A stretch of 64,000 bases of DNA, taken from positions 38,129 to 102,128 of the forward strand of contig NZ_DLHN01000017.1 in the NCBI RefSeq assembly GCF_002483235.1, given 5' to 3'. The first letter of the stretch is position 1; each line of letters begins with the position of its first letter. Below, piece by piece: positions 34,681 through 43,863 of the stretch. This DNA is from Pedobacter glucosidilyticus. GTDB lineage: Bacteria; Bacteroidota; Bacteroidia; Sphingobacteriales; Sphingobacteriaceae. The notes below the pieces were generated by a model. The model searched no databases, had not been told where the DNA came from, and saw nothing but the letters and a program-made list of their open reading frames with translations. Position numbers and translations under genes: made by a program.

Positions 34681-35751
34681 TCACTCCATTATCATTTTTT
34701 TGAAACGATAAATAATAAGAAAACAACAGCTTGCTATGCAAAATAAAATACAACCTAAAATAATTCCCGATATTTTGCTTAATTTATTGTTTTTAATCGG
34801 TAATATAGGTTGATCAATCACCTGTATCAAAGGCTTTTCTTTCCTTAATGTTATTTTAGAAAGTTCTAAATTTTTTACTAGCTCCTGATAAACAGCCCCA
34901 GCCGCCTGTACATCCACTTGTCTTTTTTGCGACCCTACCCTTAATCTTTGAAAAGCAGGGTTAGAGTTTGGATTAGCGTCTATTTCAGCAGCTACTCCTC
35001 CTATACCACTATTTAAAACCCTCCTTACGCTATCTGTCTGTTGCTGTAAAATAGCAACATTTTCCATTGATTTTTTTGTCTTGGTTTCTACATAAAACTG
35101 GTTTACCTTGGCTACAATATTATCAGCAAAAGATTTAGCAAATAATTCATCTTTAGATTTTACATCAACTTTGATAATGGAAAGTTTTTTATCAGGCTTG
35201 CTTACACTTAAAATACTCTTATTGATAGTTTCCACAATCTTCCCCATCACAGAATCTCTTAGTCTATTGTAGCCTTTTACATCAGCAGAAAAATTTAATT
35301 TGGCTAATTCGGGCTTTTCCTGCCAATCCTCTCTTAGTTTATTAAATTCAATATACCTATCAATCAGCAATTGTTGTTTCCCTGCAAAAGTATCCTGGCT
35401 CAATAAAGTCTCTTGTATCATTTTCCGAGACTTATACAATTCTAAGATATTATCTCCTTTAAAGATACCTCCGCCACCTCCACCTAAATCAATACCCACC
35501 ATAGAAGCTATACCAGCATAGGCACCTAAGCCTCCACCGCTTTCTCCTTCTTCCAATACAAAAGTCGTGGTAGCGGTATATACAGGTTTTTTAATCAAAG
35601 CATAAGCCAAGCCTAAAGCCCCGCCTAAAATACCTGCTATTAAAATGGTTTTCCATTTTGATAATAGGTATAAGTACCATTCTTTTAGTTTAAGAATAAG
35701 TTCTTTGAGGGATATTTCGTCTTCTGCTGTATTCAGTTTTTCTTCTGCCAT
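34681..35751 (-). CDS. Wzz-type chain-length determinant protein
   Basis: 356 residues. One N-terminal membrane segment (WKTILIAGILGGALGLAYALI, about 37-57) follows a short cytoplasmic part, then a periplasmic coiled region with YTATTTFVLEEG, a glycine-rich stretch near residue 90, and NVAILQQQTDSVRRVL. A second membrane segment lies near residues 328-350 after PILPIKNNKLSKI, which holds the proline-rich Wzz motif. No kinase domain is fused and no BY-kinase is nearby. It regulates Wzy-dependent chain length. Confidence 0.9.
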   Translation of the reverse strand: MAEEKLNTAEDEISLKELILKLKEWYLYLLSKWKTILIAGILGGALGLAYALIKKPVYTATTTFVLEEGESGGGLGAYAGIASMVGIDLGGGGGGIFKGDNILELYKSRKMIQETLLSQDTFAGKQQLLIDRYIEFNKLREDWQEKPELAKLNFSADVKGYNRLRDSVMGKIVETINKSILSVSKPDKKLSIIKVDVKSKDELFAKSFADNIVAKVNQFYVETKTKKSMENVAILQQQTDSVRRVLNSGIGGVAAEIDANPNSNPAFQRLRVGSQKRQVDVQAAGAVYQELVKNLELSKITLRKEKPLIQVIDQPILPIKNNKLSKISGIILGCILFCIASCCFLIIYRFKKMIME

Positions 35752-35900
35752 AAGGCGGGGTATTTTTTTATGATTTTAATGCTGGTGTTTTTCCTGCTCT
35801 GTGTTTTACTTTAATTTTGTTTTTTGATAGCTGTTTTTGTGATGGGCAAAGGTAATTATATTTTAAGTTGAAAGAAATAGTTTAGCAGGTTATTCGTAAA

Positions 35901-36587
35901 TTAATTGTTTATACCCGCAAAATACGTTGCTAAAACCCAATCTGCTTCGGTATCTATATCTATACTACGTTCTACAGGCATGAGTATTTTTTTTATATGA
36001 TTAAAATTGCTAATCCCCTTTTCATGCAATGCTTTTACCCTGATTAAGTACATAGCGCCATTATAAGCATATACCTTAGGGCAATCTTGTCGGCGTTTAA
36101 AATGACCTTCTTTACTCTTTGTCAAAAAGCCTTCGGTATTTTCCTCAAACAAGGTAAAATATGGGTTTTCTTTAGCTTCTTTTACGCTTACGACCATATC
36201 ACAACGCTCATCAAATTTTGCTATCAATTTGGTAAAATCTTCTATTTGCCTAAAAGGCGAGGTAGGTTGTAACAATAAAACAGCGTCAAAAACTTTACTT
36301 TGTTGTTCATAATAAGCCAGGGCATGTAGGATAACTTCCTCAGTAGTTGCCATATCATGAGCCAGATATTCTGGTCTTTTAAATGGAATATTAATTCCTA
36401 AACTTTCTGCTATTGTGATAACCTTCTCATCATTGGTAGAAATACATATTTCATCATTGGCACTGGCTATTGCTAAAGCAAATTCTATACTGTATTGTAC
36501 TAAAGGTTTTCCTTTTAATGGCTTGGTATTTTTACCGGGTAAGCCTTTAGAGCCAGCCCTGGCTGGTATCAAATATAAAATCCTCAT
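35901..36587 (-). CDS. legF: CMP-nonulosonate (legionaminate-type) cytidylyltransferase
   Basis: 228 residues of the NeuA family. YLIPARAGSKGLPGKNTKPL is the CTP-binding loop, then ICISTNDEKVI, LLLQPTSPFRQIEDF and the C-terminal ERSIDIDTEADWVLA with the metal-binding IDxxxD. It activates the acid to its CMP form for transfer. Placement with legI, legG and ptmE argues for legionaminic acid or a relative rather than sialic acid. Two bp after ptmE; 149 bp before wzz. Confidence 0.85.
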   Translation of the reverse strand: MRILYLIPARAGSKGLPGKNTKPLKGKPLVQYSIEFALAIASANDEICISTNDEKVITIAESLGINIPFKRPEYLAHDMATTEEVILHALAYYEQQSKVFDAVLLLQPTSPFRQIEDFTKLIAKFDERCDMVVSVKEAKENPYFTLFEENTEGFLTKSKEGHFKRRQDCPKVYAYNGAMYLIRVKALHEKGISNFNHIKKILMPVERSIDIDTEADWVLATYFAGINN

Positions 36588-36589
36588 TT

Positions 36590-37642
36590 TTAGCTTAAAT
36601 TTAAATATTTGATGTCTTCTTGTGCCTTCTTAAAATCTTCGTGTTTACCAATATCTAACCAATAACCTAAAATAGGGAAACTGACTACTTTTTTATTCAA
36701 CATCAATAAACGCTCTATTAAATCGGTGATATTATAAAATTCGCCATCCGGAATTAAATTAATCAACTCCTTTTTAATTAAATAGATGCCTGCATTGGAA
36801 TAATAGGTGTATCGAGGTTTTTCTTTGAGCGAGTTTACCTGAGCTTCTGCATTCACTTCTATAACCCCATAAGGCACATCTACATGGTAAGAAGTTGAAG
36901 CTATAGCCATATCTGCCCCTTGTGTTAAGAAAGCTTGATAAAACTCGGTAAAATTGATATTCGTCAACAAATCGGAGTTCATGATTAATAGCGTATCACT
37001 TTGATAGTCTTGGGTTAATTTTACCGATGCAATGGTGCCTAAAAACTCTTTTTCTACTAAGTATTTAATATCAAGACCTTTTTCTTTTCCATCTTTAAAA
37101 TAGGCTTGTATTTGCTCGCCCAGGTAATTGATGCTGATGTGGATATTTGTTACGCCGCTTTTGGCTAAACGGTCTATATTGTACTCTATGATTGGCTTAT
37201 CGCCGATGCGCAATAAAGGTTTTGGAGTTGTTTTGGTTAAGGGTAATAAACGCTGTCCTTTGCCACCTGCCATGATGATAGCATGTACAGGTAATTTGGG
37301 TTGATATTTATGAACCTCGATAATTTCTATAATTTGGTGTTGTTGATTTACTATCGGTACAAAAGTGATGTTGATGTTGCGAAGTTCTTCCATATCTTTT
37401 ACATCAAAATCCTGATAAAGGTATTTACAGTTCTGACGCATAACTGCTGTAATCAACGTAGCCAAGGTTTCGCCTCTGAGCAATGCTCTCCGAATGTCTC
37501 CTTCTGTTACAGAGCCTAATAACTTACGTTCCTGACTCACTACAAACAAAACATTGGCTATAAGTCCTTGTTTATCAATAATTAACAGCGCATCCCTAAT
37601 GGTGATGGTATCGTTTACAGTATGTTTTTCTAGGTTATACAT
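36590..37642 (-). CDS. ptmE: CBS-domain nucleotidyltransferase, PtmE-type (GDP-GlcN branch of legionaminate synthesis)
   Basis: 350 residues. An N-terminal CBS pair (about 8-115: DALLIIDKQGLIANVLFVV, GSVTEGDIRRALLRG, FVPIVNQQHQIIEI) precedes a sugar nucleotidyltransferase domain (IMAGGKGQRLLPLTKTTPKPLLRIG). The CBS fusion matches Campylobacter PtmE, which makes GDP-glucosamine for legionaminate. It overlaps legG by 8 bp. The nucleotide specificity is inferred from this architecture. Confidence 0.8.
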   Translation of the reverse strand: MYNLEKHTVNDTITIRDALLIIDKQGLIANVLFVVSQERKLLGSVTEGDIRRALLRGETLATLITAVMRQNCKYLYQDFDVKDMEELRNINITFVPIVNQQHQIIEIIEVHKYQPKLPVHAIIMAGGKGQRLLPLTKTTPKPLLRIGDKPIIEYNIDRLAKSGVTNIHISINYLGEQIQAYFKDGKEKGLDIKYLVEKEFLGTIASVKLTQDYQSDTLLIMNSDLLTNINFTEFYQAFLTQGADMAIASTSYHVDVPYGVIEVNAEAQVNSLKEKPRYTYYSNAGIYLIKKELINLIPDGEFYNITDLIERLLMLNKKVVSFPILGYWLDIGKHEDFKKAQEDIKYLNLS

Positions 37643-38786
37643 GTTGGAGGTTGTAAAAAGGTTTTGGTAAAAGAAGCGCTAAGGGAGTTTCTGCAATAAT
37701 TTTCACGATTTTCTCTGCTGTATGTCCATCCCCGTAAGGGTTTATATTATTGAAATTTCCTTTTGATTGTTTGATGTTGTTTATTGCACTGGCAATTTCT
37801 GACGCAGAAGCATTTACATTTATTACACTGCTGGCTTGTACTCTACCTTTTTGCCTATCCCCGATATTGATACTAGGTTTATGAAAGGATGGTGCCTCTA
37901 AGATACCGCTAGAGCTATTCCCTATAACTGCAGTACAATATTTCATAGTTGATAAATATCTTAACTGCCCCATAGAAGTAAAAGCAATGGCTTTTTGGGG
38001 ATTTTTTGATACGTAATCATCAATCATTTGGTTGATGATACGACCATGGGTATCTGCATTGGCTTTTGTAAATATCAACAAACTATCTGCTTGTGTATCC
38101 AATGCTTTTAAAAGCTCTTTAAATTGTGCCTCTACGCCTATTTTAGCATGAGTTTCTGGATGGAAGGTGATGAGGTAATTGTACTTTAAAAATTTTACTT
38201 GAAGTTGCTCTTGGAGCGCTGCCAAGCTTAGTAAATTTAAATTTTTGATATTATCTAAACCTATAGCCCCTACATGGTGTACATGTTGAGGATTTTCTCC
38301 TAACTGTATAACCCTTTGCCTGTAAGCTTCTGTAGAAGTGAAATGCAGGCTGCTCATTTTGGTGATGGCGTGTCTGATAGCATCATCATAAGCGCCTTCT
38401 GTAAGCTCGCCGCCATGTAAATGTGCTATTGGAATTTTAAAGATTAATGCTGCCGATGCTACTGCTAACATCTCGTACCTATCTCCTAAAATTACCAATA
38501 CATCTGGTTTTAATCGCTCCAATACATCGGCAAAACCTATCAATGCTAAGCCCATAGATTTGGTAATGCCCACTGCACTATCAGAAGACAATAGCATTTC
38601 TACTTTTTCTATCTGCTGGTAACCGTCCTGGATAATTTGTTGATAGGTTAGACCAAATTCTGGAGAAAGATGTGCACCCGTTACACATAGCTGTAATTGA
38701 AAGCGTTTATCCTGAGCAAAGCTATCTATTAGCGGTTTTAACAAGCCATATTCGGCCCGGGTACCTGTTACTACACAAACTTTCAT
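37635..38786 (-). CDS. legG: Hydrolysing nucleotide-sugar 2-epimerase (NeuC/LegG family)
   Basis: 383 residues. GTRAEYGLLKPLI, VLILGDRYEMLAVASAA, IAHLHGGELTEGAYDDAIRHAITKMS, and GNSSSGILEAPSFHKPSINIGDRQKGR are the hydrolysing UDP-GlcNAc 2-epimerase family motifs. In the legionaminate pathway it frees 2,4-diacetamido-trideoxymannose from its nucleotide. It overlaps legI by 4 bp and ptmE by 8 bp. Confidence 0.88.
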   Translation of the reverse strand: MKVCVVTGTRAEYGLLKPLIDSFAQDKRFQLQLCVTGAHLSPEFGLTYQQIIQDGYQQIEKVEMLLSSDSAVGITKSMGLALIGFADVLERLKPDVLVILGDRYEMLAVASAALIFKIPIAHLHGGELTEGAYDDAIRHAITKMSSLHFTSTEAYRQRVIQLGENPQHVHHVGAIGLDNIKNLNLLSLAALQEQLQVKFLKYNYLITFHPETHAKIGVEAQFKELLKALDTQADSLLIFTKANADTHGRIINQMIDDYVSKNPQKAIAFTSMGQLRYLSTMKYCTAVIGNSSSGILEAPSFHKPSINIGDRQKGRVQASSVINVNASASEIASAINNIKQSKGNFNNINPYGDGHTAEKIVKIIAETPLALLLPKPFYNLQHV

Positions 38787-39790
38787 ACTATTAAATCATC
38801 TTCGTTAAAATCCTGAGTAGCCATTGTCCCAATGATACTATCCCAAAGCATAGGAGATAAGCCAGTACCTGGCCTTTTGGTGGTTATATTATCTTCTGTA
38901 AACGGTGTACCTGCTTTTATTGGCTTTTTAGCCGTAATGCTTTTCCTGGCTATAGCCATATTTTTTAATTCTGATGCTGTTGGCTCTTTGATACCATTTC
39001 CGGATAAGGCAAGCTCTATATTTCTAATGGCTTTTACCATAGCCCCTAATTCTTCGGGGTTTAAGGATGCTTTATGGTCTGGCCCTTCCATATTTTTATC
39101 TAAGGTAAAATGTTTTTCTATAACACAAGCACCAAGTGCCACAGCAGCTATGGGGATTTCTATTCCTGCTGTATGGTCTGAGTAGCCTACCTGAACATCA
39201 AATTCTTGTGCTATAGTTTGCATAGCTTTAAGGTTAACCTCTTGCATAGGTGTAGGATACTCTGTAGTGCAATGTAATACAATGATATTTTTTAAGGAAA
39301 TTCCTTCTTTTAAAAACACTTCTATAGCGGCTTTAATTTCTGCTAAAGTTGCCATCCCGGTTGATAGGATGACTTTTTTAAATAGGTGGCCAGCTTTTCT
39401 TAAATAGGGTAAATTGGTAAGCTCGCCAGAAGGAATTTTAACCAAATCTAAACCAATATCTGCTAGATACTGTAGCGACTCTAGATCAAAAGCCGTTGAG
39501 AAAAAATGAATACCTTTTTGCTTACAATATTGAATTAGGGTTTGATGATCTTGCTCAGACAGCTCTAGTTTTTTGAGCATTTCTAACTGTGTTTCATGCT
39601 CGTTTTGGGTGTTTACTATTTGATAATCGGCTTTTTTAGCTTGCTTAGCTACTAGAGCCTCGGCTTTAAAAGTTTGAAATTTCACATAATCTACCCCAGC
39701 TGCTACTGCAACATCTACTAAGCTTTTGGCTAAGGTAATATCTCCATTATGGTTTACACCAGCTTCTGCAATAATGATGGTTTTAGCCAT
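38783..39790 (-). CDS. legI: N-acylneuraminate/legionaminate synthase (NeuB/LegI family)
   Basis: 335 residues. The TIM barrel has IIAEAGVNHNGDITLAK, VKFQTFKAEALV, VKIPSGELTNLPYL, VILSTGMATLAEI, HCTTEYPTP, VGYSDHTAG and EKHFTLDKNMEGPDHKASL. The C-terminal SAF/antifreeze-like domain has ARKSITAKKPIKAGTPFTEDNITTKRPGTGLSP. It condenses phosphoenolpyruvate with the 6-carbon precursor to the nonulosonic acid. Overlaps neighbours by 4-8 bp. Confidence 0.93.
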   Translation of the reverse strand: MAKTIIIAEAGVNHNGDITLAKSLVDVAVAAGVDYVKFQTFKAEALVAKQAKKADYQIVNTQNEHETQLEMLKKLELSEQDHQTLIQYCKQKGIHFFSTAFDLESLQYLADIGLDLVKIPSGELTNLPYLRKAGHLFKKVILSTGMATLAEIKAAIEVFLKEGISLKNIIVLHCTTEYPTPMQEVNLKAMQTIAQEFDVQVGYSDHTAGIEIPIAAVALGACVIEKHFTLDKNMEGPDHKASLNPEELGAMVKAIRNIELALSGNGIKEPTASELKNMAIARKSITAKKPIKAGTPFTEDNITTKRPGTGLSPMLWDSIIGTMATQDFNEDDLIV

Positions 39791-40427
39791 GCGTCATTCG
39801 TTTTGATGGGTTTCCTACAAAAATACCCGGTTCATCTATGTTTTGCAATAGCACTGCACCTGCCCCAATAATACTGGAGGCGGCTATACTTATCCCATTA
39901 CGGATAATGGCTCCGCTACCTATAAATACTTCATCTGCAATATTTACATCGCCATTGATGATGGCTTGGGTAGAAATATGACAATGATGACCGATGTGAA
40001 CATCATGTTCTATATTACAGCCAGTATTTAAGATACAATTTTCTCCAATTTGTGCACTTGCGTTTACTTTTACATGATGCATCAGGATGGTGCCTTGGGC
40101 GATACTGGCATGCTTAGAAACAATAGCGTAAGGCGAAATAATGGTGGCTATAGGGGCATGTAAACTTTCTAATTTCTGATAAAGACTTTTTCTTGCTGTA
40201 GCACTTTTAATTTGCCCTAAGGTGATAAAGAAATGATAGCCCTGCTTGGTTAAACTTGGCAAATCATCATCTGTACCGATGATAGGATAGCCTAAAAGTG
40301 TTTCGCCAACTTTATGTTGAAGATCTAAAATACCTTTAATTTGATATTGATCTTGGGCTTCTATGACCTCTATACAAGATTTGCAATGACCACCAGCGCC
40401 TATGAGTATAAGATTATTTTTATTCAT
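39783..40427 (-). CDS. legH: NeuD/LegH-type sugar O/N-acetyltransferase
   Basis: 214 residues. The N-terminal PglD-like NAD/UDP-sugar-binding part starts LILIGAGGHCKSCIEVIE (GAGGH motif), and the C-terminal left-handed beta-helix has hexapeptides from SKHASIAQGTILMHH to IIGAGAVLLQNI, ending GIFVGNPSKRM. It probably acetylates the 4-amino sugar made by LegC. The start overlaps the stop of the inserted AlbA_2-type fragment by 8 bp. Confidence 0.85.
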   Translation of the reverse strand: MNKNNLILIGAGGHCKSCIEVIEAQDQYQIKGILDLQHKVGETLLGYPIIGTDDDLPSLTKQGYHFFITLGQIKSATARKSLYQKLESLHAPIATIISPYAIVSKHASIAQGTILMHHVKVNASAQIGENCILNTGCNIEHDVHIGHHCHISTQAIINGDVNIADEVFIGSGAIIRNGISIAASSIIGAGAVLLQNIDEPGIFVGNPSKRMTHG

Positions 40428-40884
40428 GGTTTACCTCCCAATAACCACCCTTTGCAGAACCTTTCCTGTTCAGTTGGCGAATCTCTTTTAACTTACTTAA
40501 ATCTCTAGTAACTGTTGACCTATTAACTCCTAATTTCTCAGCAAGTTGATTTATACTTATAAATTTATTTTTCTTAATTTCTAAAATTAAACTTTTTAAG
40601 CGTTCATTTTCATGCTCATTTATAAAAGACTTAGCAAAAATGGTAACGGAGAACTGATACTCATTTTGTTCAAACAAAACCTCTGGCAGTCCCATCTTGC
40701 TGCAAATTTCTGAAATTTTCAAGGTCCCATTTCCCCAACTTTCTATAAAACCTGCTTTATAAAAGACATCTGCCAATAAAATATGTCTAGGATAAGATAA
40801 GTGCGGCTTTTTCAAATCAGAAATACTCATTCCCTCGGGAAGTCTACCGTCATTCACAATCTGGATATAATTTTTTCCAAGCAT
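40420..40884 (-). CDS. C-terminal fragment of an AlbA_2/HATPase_c_4-type regulator
   Basis: 154 residues with an ATG immediately after the legC stop (TAAATG). The first part, YIQIVNDGRLPEGMS and GFIESWGNGTLKISEICSKMGLPEVLFEQ, is the end of a HATPase_c_4 domain entered mid-fold. The rest is a winged helix (SINQLAEKLGVNRSTVTRDLSKL) and ends GSAKGGYWEVNHE. The AlbA_2 domain and ATP-binding half are missing. It lies seamlessly between legC and legH with an 8-bp overlap, so it is translated if the operon is, but it is probably a remnant of an insertion. Confidence 0.8.
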   Translation of the reverse strand: MLGKNYIQIVNDGRLPEGMSISDLKKPHLSYPRHILLADVFYKAGFIESWGNGTLKISEICSKMGLPEVLFEQNEYQFSVTIFAKSFINEHENERLKSLILEIKKNKFISINQLAEKLGVNRSTVTRDLSKLKEIRQLNRKGSAKGGYWEVNHE

Positions 40885-42039
40885 TTATATTCTTACACTA
40901 CTAGGGATATTTACTAAACGGTCTGCAATATACTCGCTATTGCTAAGGTCGGCTTTTTGAGCTGTACTAAACATAGGTAAACGGTGCATCAATTCCCAAA
41001 CAGGTCTTGACATTACCCCATGGTCATTGGCATATTTTAAAAAGGCCTCTCTTTCTTCTATATCTTTCCATAAAATAGCATTTAACCAATAATTTGATTG
41101 TGCCTCCGGTAGCTCTTCTACGAAAGGTATAGCTAAATCTTGGAAAAAGTTTTTGTATGATGATGCTAATACTCTTTTATTTTCTACAAAAGCATTCAAT
41201 TGCTCTAATTGGGCACAAGCTAATGCTGCATTTAGATTAGGCATACGGTAATTGTAGCCAATTTCATCATGTAAAAAAGCCCATCGATGTGCCTGTTTAG
41301 CTTGGGTACTGAGGTGTTTAGCTCTTTTTGCTAAAGCATCATCATCTGTAACTAATGCGCCACCGCCTCCGCAGGTTACTGTTTTATTGCCATTGAAACT
41401 AAAGGTACCTATTTTACCAAAAGTTCCGGTGTGTTGATTTTTATAATAACTTCCTAAAGACTCTGCGGCATCTTCTATTAGACTGATGTTCCACTGTTTA
41501 CAGATTTCTGCTATTTCATCTATACGGCAAGGTAAACCAAAAGTGTGCATAGGTACGCAAGCTTTTATACGTTTTTGGCTTTGCTTGTTATAGGTATAAC
41601 CATCAGCTCTTTTTTCCCCATATTTATGGAGAAACTGGTTTAATGAACTTGGCGATATGCCTAGGGTATCTAAATCAACATCTATAAATACAGGTTTAGC
41701 TTTGATATAGCTTATGGCATTACAAGTGGCAATAAAGGTTAAACTTTGGGATAATACTTCATCATCTTCTTGCACATCAGCCAATAACAAGGCTAAATGC
41801 AAAGCATTGGTTCCATTTACGATAGCTATTGCATGCTTAGCTCCAGTAATTTCACACATCATTTCCTCAAACTTATTGACATAAGCCCCAACGGAAGATA
41901 CAAAAGTGGAGGATATGGCATCTAAAACATAAGCTTTTTCATTCCCGATAAATTTAGGCTCGTGAAGGGCAATAAAATCCTGATGAGGAAATTGTTGTTT
42001 GATAAAATTTACAACTATTTGAAAGGTATTTGGCATCAA
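40885..42039 (-). CDS. legC: LegC-type PLP-dependent aminotransferase
   Basis: 384 residues of the DegT/DnrJ fold. IVNGTNALHLALLLADV, SQSLTFIATCNAISYI, LIEDAAESLGSYY (cofactor Asp) and GTFSFNGNKTVTCGGGGALVTDD with the Schiff-base Lys are visible. The N-terminal LHEPKFIGNEKAYVLDAI and PVWELMHRLPMF fit the LegC branch. It adds the 4-amino group to the 4-keto sugar from LegB. The C-terminus stops at NIPSSVRI directly where the AlbA_2-type fragment begins and may have lost a few residues. Confidence 0.9.
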   Translation of the reverse strand: MMPNTFQIVVNFIKQQFPHQDFIALHEPKFIGNEKAYVLDAISSTFVSSVGAYVNKFEEMMCEITGAKHAIAIVNGTNALHLALLLADVQEDDEVLSQSLTFIATCNAISYIKAKPVFIDVDLDTLGISPSSLNQFLHKYGEKRADGYTYNKQSQKRIKACVPMHTFGLPCRIDEIAEICKQWNISLIEDAAESLGSYYKNQHTGTFGKIGTFSFNGNKTVTCGGGGALVTDDDALAKRAKHLSTQAKQAHRWAFLHDEIGYNYRMPNLNAALACAQLEQLNAFVENKRVLASSYKNFFQDLAIPFVEELPEAQSNYWLNAILWKDIEEREAFLKYANDHGVMSRPVWELMHRLPMFSTAQKADLSNSEYIADRLVNIPSSVRI

Positions 42040-42042
42040 CTA

Positions 42043-43230
42043 TTACATTTTAGCATCTAAATATTTACCTGTTTCTTTATGTCCAAACTCTGGAATTATC
42101 TCATGAAAGAGTTTTACCAGATCTTCCTTAGACCAATAAGCCTGCTCTCTGAGCTTAGCTATTTCTTGAGAGAAATAGTTAAGTTGTGCATCATCATAAG
42201 CCAAATGGTTTTTGATAATTCCGAAATTATGGAATCTTTCCATGTCTAATATTTCTTTCTCTGTAAAAAACTCTTCAAAGTCTTTTTCTCCTGTAGTATC
42301 ACTTCCAGAGAATAAACAAGGCCATTTTTTTTCCTCTATTAAAGCATCTATACGCATTCTTGCTTCTTCTTCTGTTTCACAAATATGAGGCTCGTAACCT
42401 AAATTTTTCAGGTATCTCATAGCAATATCAGAAAAAGTAATTAAGTGTAAATGTTCACTTAATTTAGGAAAAAATATATCTCTATTTTGACCCATCAAAC
42501 AAGACATGAGGCATAATTCTCCAGACTCTTTTGGAATAACGAAATAACGTTTGATATCATTTGGAGCTGCTATAGGTTGTTTTTTTTGAATACGCTGGTT
42601 AAAACCATGAAGCAAAGACCCATCTGAAAAAGCTACATTGGCAAAGCGAGCTGTAGATATACTCATTTCTGAGCTCCTTCGCATCAAAAACATCTCCATA
42701 ATTCTTTTTGATGCTCCCATCATGTTTACAGGATTGGCTGCTTTATCTGTAGACACACAAAAATACTTTTTGACGCCTTTTTTGATACACTGCTGCACCG
42801 TTTTTTCGGTATTGAAAATATTTACCTGTATCATGCGCATTAAGGTGTATGGGTCTTTCTCGCTCCTCACATGCTTTAATGCTGATAAATTCAGGACATA
42901 ATCATAATCACCATCGGCTTCAAAAAAAGCATCATATTCTAAAGAACCAATGTCGAGTGCAAAAGTCTGAAAATCACCAGAAATATAACCGTAAGAACTT
43001 CTGATATCTCTTACTAATTCTACCATGTTGTTTTCGCTAATATCAACCACATGCAGTTTTAAAGGGTTTCTTTTAAATATTTCTTTGGTAACGGCTTGTC
43101 CAATAGAACCAGCACCACCAATCACCAAAAATTTAGATTGGCTTACCAATTGCCTTAATTCTTGCTGATGCCGGCTTATATCCTGATGAAATAATTCTTC
43201 TTTACGTCCAATTAATCCTAAAATATCCAT
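42043..43230 (-). CDS. legB: Nucleotide-HexNAc 4,6-dehydratase (LegB-type)
   Basis: 395 residues. NAD-binding VIGGAGSIGQAVTKEI near residue 36, then LHVVDISENNMVELVRDIR, LSALKHVRSEKDP, CVSTDKAANPVNMMGASKRIMEMF. As in other PglF/FlaA1/WbpM-type dehydratases, the YxxxK tyrosine is Met here. The short length without membrane segments fits LegB/PtmB. It is the first gene of the legB-C-H-I-G-ptmE-legF set, 3 bp before legC, after a 633-bp non-coding stretch. Confidence 0.85.
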   Translation of the reverse strand: MDILGLIGRKEELFHQDISRHQQELRQLVSQSKFLVIGGAGSIGQAVTKEIFKRNPLKLHVVDISENNMVELVRDIRSSYGYISGDFQTFALDIGSLEYDAFFEADGDYDYVLNLSALKHVRSEKDPYTLMRMIQVNIFNTEKTVQQCIKKGVKKYFCVSTDKAANPVNMMGASKRIMEMFLMRRSSEMSISTARFANVAFSDGSLLHGFNQRIQKKQPIAAPNDIKRYFVIPKESGELCLMSCLMGQNRDIFFPKLSEHLHLITFSDIAMRYLKNLGYEPHICETEEEARMRIDALIEEKKWPCLFSGSDTTGEKDFEEFFTEKEILDMERFHNFGIIKNHLAYDDAQLNYFSQEIAKLREQAYWSKEDLVKLFHEIIPEFGHKETGKYLDAKM

Positions 43231-43325
43231 AATTTATGAGGTGCTTATGCTAATATTATCCTCTATCAACTTTAATATTAAAATAACGTTTAAAGCTACT
43301 CTTTTTATTTTTTACTTTGATAATT

Positions 43326-43505
43326 TGTTGGGTGGTTAGTTAGTTTGTTTGTTAGGTGGTTAGGTTGTTAGGTGGTTGGTTTGTTAGGTGGTTAGGTTGC
43401 TGGTTTGTTAGGGAGGTAGTTGGCTGGGTGGTTGGTTTGCTGGGTTGCTGGTTTATTAGGGAAGTAGTTGGCTGGGTGGTTGGTTTGCTGTGTGGTTAGG
43501 TATAT
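43326..43505. repeat. G/T-rich low-complexity tract
   Basis: About 175 bp on the + strand made almost only of G and T in GGTTGGT, GGTGGTTAGGTTG and GGTTTGTTAGG variants, irregularly repeated, with a near-duplicate GGCTGGGTGGTTGGTTTGCTG at 43422 and 43470. It looks like slippage-grown sequence. Paired G tracts could form two-layer quadruplex-like structures. It is upstream of legB on the template side. Confidence 0.85.
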
Positions 43506-43639
43506 TTTTACTTCTCTTTGTAAGAAAGCGAAAGAAAAATTTTGTATTATGCTAAGTTGAGGTATGACATTCTCTTCGACTATACCATCCAGAACAATAT
43601 TCTCTTGTACCCCTCACTTAACTAACAAATAATCCAAAC

Positions 43640-43835
43640 TAAACCCCAGCTAAAAGAACTTAAGGCAATGCAATCGCTACACATAGTAAGAACCTGTTAC
43701 AAACGACCTCAAGAAGGTAATTCTTTATGAAACATATTTCTGTAGTTAATGAAAACTCTGCTTTTAATAGAAGGCGATGTAATCGCCCTACCATATCAAG
43801 AACTCGTTGCAAACGAGCTCAAGAAGTAAGGTGTA
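43640..43835. repeat. Partial reverse copies of the interspersed repeat
   Basis: Fragments include AATCGCTACACATAGTAAGAA with GTTACAAACGACCTCAAGAAG, and further GGCGATGTAATCGCCCTACC with AACTCGTTGCAAACGAGCTC. They are the hairpin landmarks of the 17755-22085 repeats, in the opposite orientation. Together with the G/T tract this fills the 43231-43863 spacer, which has no gene. Confidence 0.7.
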
Positions 43836-43863
43836 TAGGATAATACTAATGATTAATAAATAC

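Noticed and set aside
42043..43230. Inactive dehydratase because YxxxK Tyr is Met
   Set aside because: Met at this place is normal in PglF/FlaA1/WbpM-type 4,6-dehydratases, so it is not a defect.
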